Shown in pieces: positions 8,930-18,101 of a stretch of DNA of 64,000 nt (the stretch's first letter is position 1; each line of letters begins with the position of its first letter). Origin of the DNA: JABFXX01 sp046160585. Lineage in GTDB: Bacteria; Myxococcota_A; Polyangia; Haliangiales; Haliangiaceae. The translations under genes were made by a program, and so were the position numbers. The stretch lies in the NCBI GenBank assembly GCA_046160585.1, contig JBJXGN010000171.1, positions 14,036 through 78,035 on the forward strand, written 5' to 3'. The notes beneath the pieces are model-generated. The model saw nothing but the letters and a program-made list of their open reading frames with translations, had not been told where the DNA came from and did no database searches.

Positions 8930-8965
8930 CGTTCGCCCTAAACGATCTCGAAACTGGGCGAACGA
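8930..8965 (+). promoter_or_regulatory. Sigma-28-like promoter overlapping an inverted repeat before flagellin
   Basis: TAAACGAT (8939-8946), 11 bases, then GCGAACGA (8958-8965) gives the TAAA-N15-GC spacing of FliA promoters. The -10 is only a partial match to GCCGATAA. The same stretch holds a perfect 9-bp inverted repeat, CGTTCGCCC (8930-8938) and GGGCGAACG (8956-8964), separated by 17 bases. The repeat could be an operator or end flgL transcripts, but no T-run follows. The flagellin start is about 55 bases further on, with AGGAG near 9016. Confidence 0.5.
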
Positions 8966-9028
8966 GATAGGTGGGACCGACGAGGTCCAAGCAGAAATCA
9001 GAAACCCGATTCCAGGAGTACTTTTCAG

Positions 9029-9871
9029 ATGGCCCTCTCAGTTCTCACCAACGTCGCGTCCCTCAACGCGCAGCGAAACCTCGCTGCATCCACCGAAATG
9101 CTGTCGTCGTCGATCGGCAAGCTGTCGTCCGGTCAGCGCATCAACAAGGCCGGAGACGACGCCGCAGGCCTCGGTATCTCCGAGAGCCTGAGGACGAGCA
9201 TCCGCAGCATCTCTCAGGCACAGCGCAACGCCAACGATGGCGTGTCGATGTCGCAGGTCGCGGAAGGCGCGATGAGCGAGATGCAGGGCATCGTGTCCCG
9301 TATGCGCGAGCTCTCCGTGCAATCGGCGAACTCGACGCTCGGCGGCACCGAGCGCGGTTACATCCAGACGGAGTTCAGCCAGCTCCGCAACGAGATCAAC
9401 CGCATCAGCTCCGTCACCGAGTTCAACGGCCAGAAGCTGATCGACGGCGCTGCCTCGACGGGTCTCTCGTTCCAGGTCGGCATCAAGAACTCCGTCAACG
9501 ACCGCATCGCGATGAGCATCACGAAGCTCACCACGTCGACCCTTGGCTCGACCTCGCTCCACCTCGCGAGTGCGTCGCTCTCGACGGTCACGAACGCTCG
9601 CTTGGCGATGGGCGCCTTCGACAAGGCGATCCAGCAGCTCTCGGGCGCACGCGCGAAGGTCGGTGCGGTGCAGAACCGCATGAACGTCACGATCTCGAAC
9701 CTCGCGTCGTCACACGAGAACCTGTCCGCGGCAAACTCTCGCATCCGCGACGTCGACGTTGCCGACGAGACCGCGTCGATGACGAAGGCGCAGATCCTGA
9801 GCCAGGCCGGTCTCGCCGTCCTGTCGCAGGCGAACCAGCTGCCGCAGTCGGCACTGTCGCTCCTTCGCTAA
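9029..9871 (+). CDS. fliC: Flagellin
   Basis: A 280-residue flagellin with both conserved termini: LNAQRNLAASTEMLSSSIGKLSSGQRINKAGDDAAGL at the N-terminus and RIRDVDVADETASMTKAQILSQAGLAVLSQANQLPQSALSLL at the C-terminus. The variable D2/D3 part is almost absent, so the filament is built mostly from D0/D1. Between residues about 145 and 190 there is a Ser/Thr-rich surface segment, a plausible site for pseudaminic acid added by the Maf enzyme at 16170-18101. It appears to have its own transcription unit, with a sigma-28-like site and an AGGAG. Confidence 0.96.
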   Translation: MALSVLTNVASLNAQRNLAASTEMLSSSIGKLSSGQRINKAGDDAAGLGISESLRTSIRSISQAQRNANDGVSMSQVAEGAMSEMQGIVSRMRELSVQSANSTLGGTERGYIQTEFSQLRNEINRISSVTEFNGQKLIDGAASTGLSFQVGIKNSVNDRIAMSITKLTTSTLGSTSLHLASASLSTVTNARLAMGAFDKAIQQLSGARAKVGAVQNRMNVTISNLASSHENLSAANSRIRDVDVADETASMTKAQILSQAGLAVLSQANQLPQSALSLLR

Positions 9872-9900
9872 GCGCTCGTAGCTGACCACGGAGGTTTGTA

Positions 9901-11205
9901 ATGCCTGCGATCACGTTTGGAGGACTCTCCAGTGGCCTCGACACGACGTCGCTGATCGAGCAGCTCGTCTCCATCGAGCGCAACGCAGCGGCTCGGGTGA
10001 CCACGCGCAGGTCGAACATCGACACGCAGAAGAGCATCATCTCGAGCCTGTCCTCCTCGTTGTCCACGCTGGCAACCGCCGCTCGCGGGCTCGACCTCGA
10101 CACCGAGGTCAAGCCTCGTGCGGTCTCTGTCTCTGACTCGCGTGTCGGCGTCGCCGTGTCCTCCGCGGCCTCCGCCGGGGTTCACGAGTTTCGTGTGACC
10201 TCGCTCGCCGCGGCGCAGGTCACGCAGTCACGTGCGTTCACGGGGACCAGCGCCGGCTTGGCTGGAGCGGGCAGCCTCGACATCACGGTCGGCGGCGCGA
10301 CGAAATCGATCACGTGGACCGCGAGCGACTCGCTCGACGCGATCGCGACGCGGATCAATGGCGCCGACGCCAAGGTCAACGCCTCCGTTCTTCGCGTCGA
10401 CGATACGAACTACCGGCTCGTCGTCAGTGCGAAGGAGAGTGGCACGGCCAACGCGCCGACGTTCGTCGAGACCGGCGACGCACTGGGGCTCGCCGACCCG
10501 CTCAACGTCAAGGTCCCCGCGACCAACGCGGTCGTCAACGTCAATGGCATCGACATCGTCCGCTCGTCGAACGTCATCAGCGACGCGTTGAGTGGCGTCA
10601 CGCTCACGCTCGCCAACAAACACGAGGCGACCGATCCGACGACGAAGGCCACCGTCACGCTCGATACCACCGCGCTCGCCGACAAGATGAAGAAGCTCGT
10701 CGACGCGTTCAATACCGTCAACGCGGCGCTTCACATCCAGCTCGACTACACCGGTACGAAGAAGGGGGAGTCGACCCTGTTCGGCGACTCGACGCTCCGG
10801 CAGCTGCAGACCAGTATCGGCGCCGTCGCCTCGAACGCCTACGGCGACACCAACATCGCAGCCGTCGGAATCACGCGCGACCGAACCGGGACGATGACGC
10901 TCGACACCGCCAAGTTGACGGAGGCCATCGGGAAGGATCCCGACGCCGTGGCGAAGTTGTTCGTCACCGGTGGCTTCGCCACTGCCGTCAGCGGGTTCGC
11001 CGATCAATACACGCGCGCAACCGACGGCGTGCTCGCCACCAAGACGCAGGCGCTCACCGAGCGCCAGAAGATCCTCCAGGATCAGATCGATCGCATCAAC
11101 AAGAAGGCCGACGACCTCGACACCCGGCTTACCGCCCAGTTCGCGTCGCTCGAGCAAGCGATGACGAGGCTACGCAGCCAATCCTCTTATCTGTCCGCTT
11201 TCTAG
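9901..11205 (+). CDS. fliD: Flagellar filament cap protein FliD
   Basis: A 434-residue filament cap protein (HAP2). The N-terminus ITFGGLSSGLDTTSLIEQLV is the FliD signature, and the C-terminal half contains the FliD_C pattern ending in LTERQKILQDQIDRINKKADDLDTRL and a coiled-coil tail. FliD forms the cap under which flagellin folds. A clear GGAGG precedes the ATG. fliS and a fliT-like gene follow, as in many bacteria. Confidence 0.94.
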   Translation: MPAITFGGLSSGLDTTSLIEQLVSIERNAAARVTTRRSNIDTQKSIISSLSSSLSTLATAARGLDLDTEVKPRAVSVSDSRVGVAVSSAASAGVHEFRVTSLAAAQVTQSRAFTGTSAGLAGAGSLDITVGGATKSITWTASDSLDAIATRINGADAKVNASVLRVDDTNYRLVVSAKESGTANAPTFVETGDALGLADPLNVKVPATNAVVNVNGIDIVRSSNVISDALSGVTLTLANKHEATDPTTKATVTLDTTALADKMKKLVDAFNTVNAALHIQLDYTGTKKGESTLFGDSTLRQLQTSIGAVASNAYGDTNIAAVGITRDRTGTMTLDTAKLTEAIGKDPDAVAKLFVTGGFATAVSGFADQYTRATDGVLATKTQALTERQKILQDQIDRINKKADDLDTRLTAQFASLEQAMTRLRSQSSYLSAF

Positions 11206-11214
11206 GAAACGACC

Positions 11215-11580
11215 ATGAACGCGCGCGCTGCCAACCTCTACCGGAGGGTCGATCTCGAATCGGCTCCCAAGCACGACGTGCTCGGCCGGCTGTTCGATCG
11301 CTTCGCCGTGGATGTGGCGTCCGCGAAGAAGGCAATCGCTGCCAAGGACATCATCGGCAAGGCCGCCGCGATCGATCACGGTCTGCGGATCGTCAGCGAG
11401 CTTCAGGCCGCGCTCGATCCCTCGCTCGCGCCCGAGCTGTGCAAGAATTTGTATTCGCTCTACGAGTTCGTCGCGACGCAGCTGTGCATGGCGAACCTGT
11501 CACTCGATCACAAGAGGCTCGACGAAGCGAGCCGCATCATGAACGAGCTCTCCACCGCATTTCGCGAGGTGACGAGATGA
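11215..11580 (+). CDS. fliS: Flagellin export chaperone FliS
   Basis: A 121-residue helical protein matching FliS: a short N-terminus with a Tyr before a helix, then ASAKKAIAAKDIIGKAAAIDHGLRIVSELQAALDPS and the segment LCKNLYSLYEFVATQLCMANLS, which corresponds to the LYdYm-rrL motif. FliS binds the C-terminus of flagellin and prevents early polymerisation. It lies directly after fliD, and its stop overlaps the next gene. Confidence 0.9.
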   Translation: MNARAANLYRRVDLESAPKHDVLGRLFDRFAVDVASAKKAIAAKDIIGKAAAIDHGLRIVSELQAALDPSLAPELCKNLYSLYEFVATQLCMANLSLDHKRLDEASRIMNELSTAFREVTR

Positions 11581-11858
11581 CGGCCGAGCTTCTCCGCGAG
11601 CTCGTCGAGCTCACGCCGCTACCCCCGCAGACAGCCGACGTCGAGGAGCTCCTGCGGGCGTTCACGGAGATGTTCGAAGCGCGCCAGACGTGGATCGACG
11701 CACACCCACCCACCGCGCTCGAGACCGACGAAGCGCGAGCCATCGCCCGCGAGGTCAGCGCACGTAACGAGGCGTGGCAACGAGCGCTTCGTGCGGCCTC
11801 GAACGCCATCGGCCAGAGCCGCCATAACGCGACGCGCCTTCGCGCCTACCACCGATAG
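11577..11858 (+). CDS. fliT: FliT-like small helical protein
   Basis: A 93-residue predicted helical protein starting at ATG 11577, which overlaps the fliS stop. It is rich in Glu, Arg and Ala, with no recognisable motif. Position directly behind fliD-fliS and its size suggest a FliT-like chaperone for FliD. Sequence alone does not prove this. It is the last gene of the + strand flagellar run, and a 14-bp palindrome follows the stop after about 13 bases. Confidence 0.5.
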   Translation: MTAELLRELVELTPLPPQTADVEELLRAFTEMFEARQTWIDAHPPTALETDEARAIAREVSARNEAWQRALRAASNAIGQSRHNATRLRAYHR

Positions 11859-11871
11859 AACATCGGCGGCT

Positions 11872-11885
11872 TTGACGATCGTCAA
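11872..11885. promoter_or_regulatory. Perfect 14-bp palindrome (operator-like)
   Basis: TTGACGATCGTCAA reads the same on both strands. It lies just after the fliT-like stop and 43 bases before the -24 element of the pseC promoter, in an unusually AT-containing intergenic stretch. It is likely a protein binding site. Which regulator binds is unknown. Confidence 0.4.
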
Positions 11886-11927
11886 TCCGCCGACACCTGT
11901 AACCAGTATGAATTATTAGGCGAAAGG

Positions 11928-11943
11928 TGGCGTGGCGGTTGTA
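11928..11943 (+). promoter_or_regulatory. Sigma-54-like promoter of pseC
   Basis: TGGCGT-N5-TTGTA gives GG at 11929-11930 and a GT in place of the usual GC ten bases later (11941-11942). The GTG start of pseC is 15 bases past the last of these, so transcription would begin about three bases before the start codon. The -12 GT makes this the weakest of the four sigma-54-like sites listed. Confidence 0.4.
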
Positions 11944-11956
11944 GAAGCACTCGTAC

Positions 11957-13123
11957 GTGCTTCCCTACGGCCGCCAAACAATCACCGAAGACGACATCGC
12001 AGCCGTCGTCGAAGTGCTGCAGTCCCCCCTCCTGACGTGTGGCCCCGTGGTCGCCCAGTTCGAGCGGGCGATCGCGGAGCACGTCGGCGCGCCGTTCGCG
12101 AGTGTCTGCTCCAGCGGTACCGCGGCGCTGCACCTCGCGTACGCCGCGCTCGGTATCGGGCCCGGTGACGAGATCATCACGACCCCGATCACGTTCTCCG
12201 CGACCGCCGCGGCCGCGTACTACCTCGGCGCGACTGTCCGGATCGCGGACGTCGATCCCCGCACGGGCAACCTCGATCCCGCGTCGGTCGAGGCGCTGAT
12301 CACCCCGCGCACCAAGGCGATCGTTCCGGTGCATCTCGCGGGCATGCCCGTCGACCTCGCAGAGCTCCTCGCGATCGCGCGCCGCAACAAGCTCTTCCTC
12401 GTCGAGGACGCGTGTCACGCACTCGGCGCCACGTATCGCGGAGCACCGATCGGCGCCGGCGAGTCCGACGCGGTCGTGTTCTCGTTTCACCCGGTCAAGC
12501 ACATCACCACGGGCGAAGGTGGCGCGGTCATCACGCGCACGCACGAGATGCGCCGCCGTATCGAGCAGCTTCGCCAGCACGGCGTCGAGCGCGATCACGC
12601 ACGCCTCCTCTCTCCCGCCGAGGGTCCGTGGTCGTACGAGATCCAGGAGCTCGGCTGGAACTACCGTCTTCCCGATATCGCGTGCGCCCTCGGCCTCACG
12701 CAGCTGGCGAAGCTCGACGATTTCATCGCGGCGCGGCGTTCGCTCGCGGCGATGTACCGCACGTCTCTCGCTCGTCTGCTTCCCGAGGTCGGGACGCCGG
12801 CAGAGCTCGACGATCGCGAGTCCGCGTATCACCTGTTCGCCGTCGCGATCGACTTTCCGAACTACAACACCACGCGCGACGCCGTGATGCGCGCACTGTC
12901 GGCCGAAGGGATCGGCACGCAGGTGCACTACATCCCCCTCCTGCAGCACCCGCTTCACGCGACCCGCTGCGCCGGCGAGCTCTCGCGCTCGCGCCCCGGC
13001 ACCGATCACTACTACGCGCGGACGCTCTCGCTTCCGCTGTTCCCGACGATGACCGCAGCCGATGTCGACCGGGTGGTCGATGCACTGCACCGCATCCTCA
13101 ACCGCACCGGAGAAACTCGATGA
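11957..13123 (+). CDS. pseC: UDP-4-amino-4,6-dideoxy-N-acetyl-L-altrosamine transaminase PseC
   Basis: A 388-residue PLP aminotransferase of the DegT/DnrJ/EryC1 fold. It has SSGTAALHLAYAALGIGPGDE near residue 52, the EDACHALGA block around 150-158 and the PLP lysine K181 in HPVKHITTGEGG. In the pseudaminic acid pathway PseC aminates the keto sugar made by PseB. The start is GTG 11957, and no good ribosome site is visible. The stop overlaps pseB. The order C-B is reversed from the common B-C arrangement. Confidence 0.92.
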   Translation: MLPYGRQTITEDDIAAVVEVLQSPLLTCGPVVAQFERAIAEHVGAPFASVCSSGTAALHLAYAALGIGPGDEIITTPITFSATAAAAYYLGATVRIADVDPRTGNLDPASVEALITPRTKAIVPVHLAGMPVDLAELLAIARRNKLFLVEDACHALGATYRGAPIGAGESDAVVFSFHPVKHITTGEGGAVITRTHEMRRRIEQLRQHGVERDHARLLSPAEGPWSYEIQELGWNYRLPDIACALGLTQLAKLDDFIAARRSLAAMYRTSLARLLPEVGTPAELDDRESAYHLFAVAIDFPNYNTTRDAVMRALSAEGIGTQVHYIPLLQHPLHATRCAGELSRSRPGTDHYYARTLSLPLFPTMTAADVDRVVDALHRILNRTGETR

Positions 13124-14124
13124 AGCTTTCGTCCACCGCCAAGGTTTCTATCCTCGACGGGAAGTCGGTCCTGATCACCGGCGGTACCGGCTCCTTCGGC
13201 AAGGCGTTCGTCACGCGCGCCCTCGAGTCGAAGGCGAAGAAGATCATCGTGTTCTCGCGCGACGAACAAAAGCACTACGAGATGTCGCGCACCATGACCG
13301 ACAAGCGCCTCCGGTTCTTCGTCGGTGATATTCGCGATCGCGATCGCCTGATGGCCGCATTCCGCGACGTCGACATCGTCGTTCACGCTGCAGCGATGAA
13401 GCACGTGCCGATCTGCGAGTACAACCCGATCGAAGCCGTCGCGACGAACGTCAACGGCGCGAAGAACATCATCGAGGCGGCGATCGCGTGCGGTGTCGAG
13501 CGCGTCATCGGACTTTCGACGGACAAAGCGGTCTCCCCAGCGAACCTGTACGGCGCGACGAAGCTGTGTATGGAGAAGCTCCTCATCAGCGCGAACGCGT
13601 ATGCCGGCGATCGCCGCACGCGCTTCTCGCTGGTTCGCTACGGGAACGTCATGGGATCTGCGGGCAGCGTGATCCCGCTGTTCCGCTCGCAGATGCGTAA
13701 CGGTCAGGTGACGATCACCGACCCGCGCATGACGCGGTTCTGGATCGACATGGGCGACGCGGTCTCCTTGGTGCTTCGCGGTCTCGAGATGATGGCGGGC
13801 GGCGAGATCTTCATCCCGAAGCTCCCCACGAGCGACATCGAGACGCTCGCCGAGGCGGTGGCGCCCGGCACGCCGCGCACCACGATCGGCATTCGCCCCG
13901 GTGAGAAGCTCCACGAGAAGCTGATCGGCGACGAGGAAGCACGCCGCACGTGGGACTGCGACGATGTCCTCGTGGTTTGGCCCGAGTTCCAGTTCCACTC
14001 GAACACGATGAACGACCTGCGCCGTGGCACTCCGGTGCCCGAAAACTTCGAGTACTCGAGCGACACGGCCGAGCCGCGCCTCGACCTCGAAGCGACCAAA
14101 GCAATGGTTGCCAAGGTCGCATGA
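13120..14124 (+). CDS. pseB: UDP-N-acetylglucosamine 4,6-dehydratase (inverting) PseB
   Basis: A 334-residue short-chain dehydratase. The NAD-binding motif TGGTGSFG lies at residues 20-27, AAAMKHVPICEYNP is the family signature, and the catalytic set STDKAVSPANLYGATK includes D135, K136, Y144 and K148. It catalyses the first step of pseudaminic acid synthesis, dehydrating and epimerising UDP-GlcNAc. ATG 13120 overlaps the pseC stop. The upstream extension of this frame lies inside pseC and is not coding. Confidence 0.95.
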   Translation: MKLSSTAKVSILDGKSVLITGGTGSFGKAFVTRALESKAKKIIVFSRDEQKHYEMSRTMTDKRLRFFVGDIRDRDRLMAAFRDVDIVVHAAAMKHVPICEYNPIEAVATNVNGAKNIIEAAIACGVERVIGLSTDKAVSPANLYGATKLCMEKLLISANAYAGDRRTRFSLVRYGNVMGSAGSVIPLFRSQMRNGQVTITDPRMTRFWIDMGDAVSLVLRGLEMMAGGEIFIPKLPTSDIETLAEAVAPGTPRTTIGIRPGEKLHEKLIGDEEARRTWDCDDVLVVWPEFQFHSNTMNDLRRGTPVPENFEYSSDTAEPRLDLEATKAMVAKVA

Positions 14125-14139
14125 GTCTATGATCGGGTC

Positions 14140-15168
14140 GTGGCGACGAAAGCGCGGGTCTTGTTTCGCGCAGACGCGTCGCACGAAATCGGCTTCGGTC
14201 ACGTCGCGCGAATCGTCGCGCTGATGGAAGAAGCAGATGCGAAGGGCCTCGACGTCGTCCCGCTATTCGGAGGCGATGCCTCGGCGGTACGTTCGTGGGG
14301 GCGCGATCGCGGGCTCGTGAACCTCGACGTGCGCGAGTGGTCTGCGACGCAGGTCGTCCAGGCTGCCGAAGATCCGCGCGTCACCGCGATCGTCATCGAC
14401 GGTCCTCCACTCGCGCGCGTGCTCATCCCGAAGATGCCCGACCGTGTTCGCACGGTGATGATCGACGACGCGGGCAAGGTTCCCCTGTCGATGACCGCCG
14501 TCGTGAACCACAACATTCACGCGCTGACGCTCGCGGCGAGCTATCCGCAGGCGCAGACGCGCCTCCTCGGTCGGCGCTACATGATGCTGCGCAAGGACAT
14601 CCGCCGATACACGCGCGGGTCGTGTCGACCGATGTCGAGCTCGCGCCTTCGTGTCTTGATCACGTTCGGCGGCTCGGATCCGGTCAACGCGACGACGCGC
14701 GTCGTATCACTCGTCCCCGATGATCGTCCACTCGAGCTCGTCGTCGTCGCTGGTCCGGGATTCCGCCACGACGAGTCACTCGCGGAGGCTGCAAAGCTTG
14801 CGACCGAGCGCGGACATACCGTGGACATTCGACGTGCGCCCGAGGATCCGGGCGCCCTCTTCGTCAGCGCCGACGCTGCGATCTGCTCCGCAGGTGGCAC
14901 GCTCGGCGAGCTCGCGTATCTCGGGTGCCCCGCGCTCGCCTACGCGATCGTGCAGGATCAGGTCATCCCGGCACGCACTCAGATCCGCGAGGGGCTGATT
15001 GCCGGTGGCCGCAAGCTGGCCGACAGCCCCGACGATCTGCTTCGCGCCGACATCCTCGCGTTCATCCTCGACGACGCGGGGCGACGCGAGCAGCGACAAC
15101 GCGCTCTCGCGACGGCTGACTCGGACGGCGCGCGTCGTGTCATCGAAGAAGCCGTGATCGGGGAATGA
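14140..15168 (+). CDS. pseG: UDP-2,4-diacetamido-2,4,6-trideoxy-L-altropyranose hydrolase PseG
   Basis: A 342-residue GT-B-like enzyme. The N-terminal ASHEIGFGHVARIVAL holds the likely catalytic H21. The C-terminal half has SADAAICSAGGTLGELAYLGCPALA, the nucleotide-binding block shared with MurG-type enzymes. PseG removes UDP to release the free sugar used by PseI. The start is GTG 14140. The gene converges with flhG2, leaving 15 bases between the stops. Confidence 0.9.
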   Translation: MATKARVLFRADASHEIGFGHVARIVALMEEADAKGLDVVPLFGGDASAVRSWGRDRGLVNLDVREWSATQVVQAAEDPRVTAIVIDGPPLARVLIPKMPDRVRTVMIDDAGKVPLSMTAVVNHNIHALTLAASYPQAQTRLLGRRYMMLRKDIRRYTRGSCRPMSSSRLRVLITFGGSDPVNATTRVVSLVPDDRPLELVVVAGPGFRHDESLAEAAKLATERGHTVDIRRAPEDPGALFVSADAAICSAGGTLGELAYLGCPALAYAIVQDQVIPARTQIREGLIAGGRKLADSPDDLLRADILAFILDDAGRREQRQRALATADSDGARRVIEEAVIGE

Positions 15169-15183
15169 GGTGTCGGCAGTCTG

Positions 15184-16173
15184 CTACGACTCGCGCGCTG
15201 CGTCGGACTCGAGGCCGCGTTGGATCCAGAGTGGCATCGTCTTCTGCTGTGCCGTACGCGCTTCGCCGCGCAGCTGTGCGAGATCCGTCGAGAGGATCGT
15301 CTCGGCAAGCTGGCGAAACGCGATCGTCGCCTCGTCCTTTACACCCGTCGCGATCGTGCCCTTGCCCGCGACAAGCGAGCCTTCGAGTGATGGCGAGCGG
15401 CGAATCCCGACGACGAGCGGCGCGTGGATCAGCAGCCGATCGTGGATCATCGGCGTCATCCGGCGCAGCGCGTCCGCGTCTTGCTGGGTGGCCAGCTGGT
15501 TGCCGACAAGCATGACGCCGAACCGCGTGAGCGTGTCGACGATCGCGTCTGCGACCGCATGATCCATCGGCCGGATCACACCAAGGAGCTGCGGGATCGA
15601 GACCGCTTTGGACTCGTGTGCGAGCGCGGCGTCGATGAGGTCCTTGTGCGTCTCCTCGTTGGCATGCTTGCGAACGACGCGATGAACCACCGCTTTGAGC
15701 AGCGCGTACGCGTTGTGCAGCGACGTGAGCTGTGGGCAGACGACCATGAGCTTGTGGTCCGCGGCTGCGAATAGATCGACGACGGTGAACGACGTGCCCG
15801 CGCCGATGTCGATGATGACGACCTCGGTCTCGAGTCTTCCGATCGCGCGGAGTAGGCGGAGCTTCTGTGCGGCACCGAGGTTCGCGGAGCCGGGGCGGGA
15901 GGTGCCAGCGGCGAGTTTGACCGTCGGCGTCACCTGCGTGAGTGTGGCCTCGAGATCGTCGACGGCGCCGTCGATGAAGTCGCCCAGGTTGTGAGAGGGC
16001 CGGGTGATACCGAGTGCGGTGTGGAGGTTCGCCGCACCGAGATCCGTGTCGATGATGGCGACACGATGGCCGGCACGTCCGATTGCGAGTGCGAGGTTGG
16101 CCGAGACCGTGGTCTTGCCGACGCCGCCTTTGCCACCGCCGATCGCGATGATGCGTGGAGCTTTCCGCTTCAT
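15184..16173 (-). CDS. Second FlhG/MinD-like P-loop ATPase
   Basis: A 329-residue MinD/ParA-family ATPase with a deviant Walker A, GGGKGGVGKTT (residues 12-22), a switch region DTDLGAANLH and Walker B EVVIIDIGAG. It is a paralogue of the flhG at the start of the window but sits inside the glycosylation island. The initiating ATG overlaps the stop of maf (ATGA), so it is translationally coupled to the glycosyltransferase. Possible roles are placing the glycosylation or flagellar assembly machinery at the cell pole. The longer frame reaching 17589 is only an open antiphase of maf. Confidence 0.85.
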   Translation of the reverse strand: MKRKAPRIIAIGGGKGGVGKTTVSANLALAIGRAGHRVAIIDTDLGAANLHTALGITRPSHNLGDFIDGAVDDLEATLTQVTPTVKLAAGTSRPGSANLGAAQKLRLLRAIGRLETEVVIIDIGAGTSFTVVDLFAAADHKLMVVCPQLTSLHNAYALLKAVVHRVVRKHANEETHKDLIDAALAHESKAVSIPQLLGVIRPMDHAVADAIVDTLTRFGVMLVGNQLATQQDADALRRMTPMIHDRLLIHAPLVVGIRRSPSLEGSLVAGKGTIATGVKDEATIAFRQLAETILSTDLAQLRGEARTAQQKTMPLWIQRGLESDAARES

Positions 16174-18101
16174 CGAGGTGCTCCCGTTCGCGCTGCGTCG
16201 AGGATAGGCGCGAGCTGATCGATCGCCCCGATCAGGGAGACGAACAGAGCGTCCGAGCCTGCGAGGTACACGGCCGCATCGCCGGCGTGAACGGCGACCG
16301 CGACCGCGCAATCGACCTCGCGTTGCGCGAGAAGCGAGACGAAGCCGATCGGTTGGAGGACCTCGCCGAGAACTCGTTCGACTCTTCGTAGCTCGCGTTC
16401 GGGCGCCCCCGATGCGATGAGGTCGCGTGCACGATTCGCGAGCTGGCGCGCGCGGCGCAGATGCGTCGTGATCGTCCGCAGACGCCGCTCGACGGATCGC
16501 GCACGAGAGCTCGTGTCTGTCTCGGCGATCGCCGCCGCGATCGGCGACATGTCGACCGGCGTGTCGAGCAGCGCCCGAACATCGGCGAAGGGCACGTGTT
16601 GCATGCCTTCGATTCGCGCACCACCCTCGGTACAGTTGTACACGCGAGTCGTCACGCGACGCATCGTCTCCACGAACCACCGGTGGAACAACGCGAACAT
16701 GAACGACGAGGGAACTCTGTCTCCGCTCCATCCGGGGAGCTCGACGACGCGTTCGCGGATCGCAGCCGGGCCGCCGCGCGCTTTCATCTCCCGAAACCCC
16801 GCGCTCCAACCCGCGACGCGCATCGTTCCATCGGCAGACACCTCGGCGCGCGCATCGCCGTCGGACGACGTGGCGACGTAGTACTTGCCCTCGGGGAACG
16901 AGAGGTCGAGGCCCAGGAAGATGACGGGATCGCACTTCCAGCGCAGCGCGAGCGAGAACGCCGACGTCGCGACAGAGCCGCCTCCAACGACCTCGGGTGT
17001 CGATTCTCCGATCGCCTGGAAGAGCCAATCGTCGATCGGTCCGTTCGCCGCGAGCGTCAGGACGCCGCGAGAGGGAGTCGTGAACAACGATGGATGCACG
17101 GTGGCGCCGTTGACCAGATACGAGCGCGTCGTGTCGCATCCAGCGAAGTGGTAGCGAACGTCCTGTGGATCGACGGAGACGATGATGTCCGGTGTGATCC
17201 CGGCGGCGAGCACCGGCTTGAGCGAGTGGCTGAAGCAGCACACGATCGCACGACCGGCGACCTCGCGGAGCTGGTCGATGTTCTTGGCCAGCGATGGTCC
17301 AGGCGCCACGATCACCATCGGCTTGCCTGCAAACGCATCGCCGACCGCGTCGACGGTGGGATAGCGCGCGAGTGCTCCGAGGTTCTCGGCACCTTGCTGG
17401 ATCCACAGGCGCGAGAACGAGACGATCGTGTTCTGGTGGACCCGGAGGTCTCCGATGCTGTCGCGGCAGACGTTCGTGCAAGCCTCGACAACGTCGACGT
17501 CGGCGCTGGTGCTGGCTCGAAGTGCCACTTGCGTGGGAGCCATCGGCGTCATCGTGCGAATGGCAAGTGACACCTCGTCGGGAGAACACACCGTCACCAC
17601 ACCGGGAACCGTGCAGTTGCCGAGGAAGACCAGGCGACTCTGCCCGAGATCGACAAGGACCTGCGCGACGGGCGCCAGCTCGTCACCGATCAACACGACG
17701 GCGTCCCTTTCGAAGTCCCAGGCGGCGGGAAGCAGTGTGTCCGCGAGGACCGCGACACCCATCGCGCTGCTGAGGAGCGCGGCGTCACCGGGTAGCGGGC
17801 GAGCGAGCCACTGCTGCATCACCGCCTCGACGACGCGTGTACGTTCCATCGAAGCGCGCACGATAGCGAGCTCCTCTGGAGTCACGTGATCGAGGTTCGA
17901 CTCTCGTGCCTCGACGCGCGCGATGTCGGTCCGAGCACGGCGAAGTTGCATCATCGTAGCGATGGCGGTGATCAGATCGTCGCGTTCGATTGCCGCGCAC
18001 ATGAGATCGCCCAGCCGAGCGATCTCTTCGAGCGTGAGGTGCCACCCGGCGAGCGTTTCGCCGGCCCTCGTCTCGGGTCCGGCCTTAGAGTGCGGTGACA
18101 C
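16170..18101 (-). CDS. maf: Motility accessory factor (Maf) flagellin glycosyltransferase
   Basis: A 643-residue protein of the Maf/DUF115 (MptE-like) family. The central domain starts around residue 258 with KPMVIVAPGPSLAKNIDQL, followed by CCFSHSLKPVLAAGITPDIIVSVDP, the sialyltransferase-like core of Maf. The N-terminal 200 residues are helical, and the C-terminus is a helical bundle. Maf enzymes transfer pseudaminic acid from CMP-Pse to Ser/Thr of flagellin before export. The start is GTG 18101, with AAGGA six bases upstream on the minus strand, overlapping pseF by 17 bases. Confidence 0.9.
   Translation of the reverse strand: MSPHSKAGPETRAGETLAGWHLTLEEIARLGDLMCAAIERDDLITAIATMMQLRRARTDIARVEARESNLDHVTPEELAIVRASMERTRVVEAVMQQWLARPLPGDAALLSSAMGVAVLADTLLPAAWDFERDAVVLIGDELAPVAQVLVDLGQSRLVFLGNCTVPGVVTVCSPDEVSLAIRTMTPMAPTQVALRASTSADVDVVEACTNVCRDSIGDLRVHQNTIVSFSRLWIQQGAENLGALARYPTVDAVGDAFAGKPMVIVAPGPSLAKNIDQLREVAGRAIVCCFSHSLKPVLAAGITPDIIVSVDPQDVRYHFAGCDTTRSYLVNGATVHPSLFTTPSRGVLTLAANGPIDDWLFQAIGESTPEVVGGGSVATSAFSLALRWKCDPVIFLGLDLSFPEGKYYVATSSDGDARAEVSADGTMRVAGWSAGFREMKARGGPAAIRERVVELPGWSGDRVPSSFMFALFHRWFVETMRRVTTRVYNCTEGGARIEGMQHVPFADVRALLDTPVDMSPIAAAIAETDTSSRARSVERRLRTITTHLRRARQLANRARDLIASGAPERELRRVERVLGEVLQPIGFVSLLAQREVDCAVAVAVHAGDAAVYLAGSDALFVSLIGAIDQLAPILDAARTGAPR

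Noticed and set aside
15184..17589. An 801-codon open frame on the minus strand covering flhG2 and most of maf.
   Set aside because: Only the last 330 codons (15184-16173) encode the ATPase. The upstream part is an antiphase of maf with no domain pattern, as expected for this GC content.
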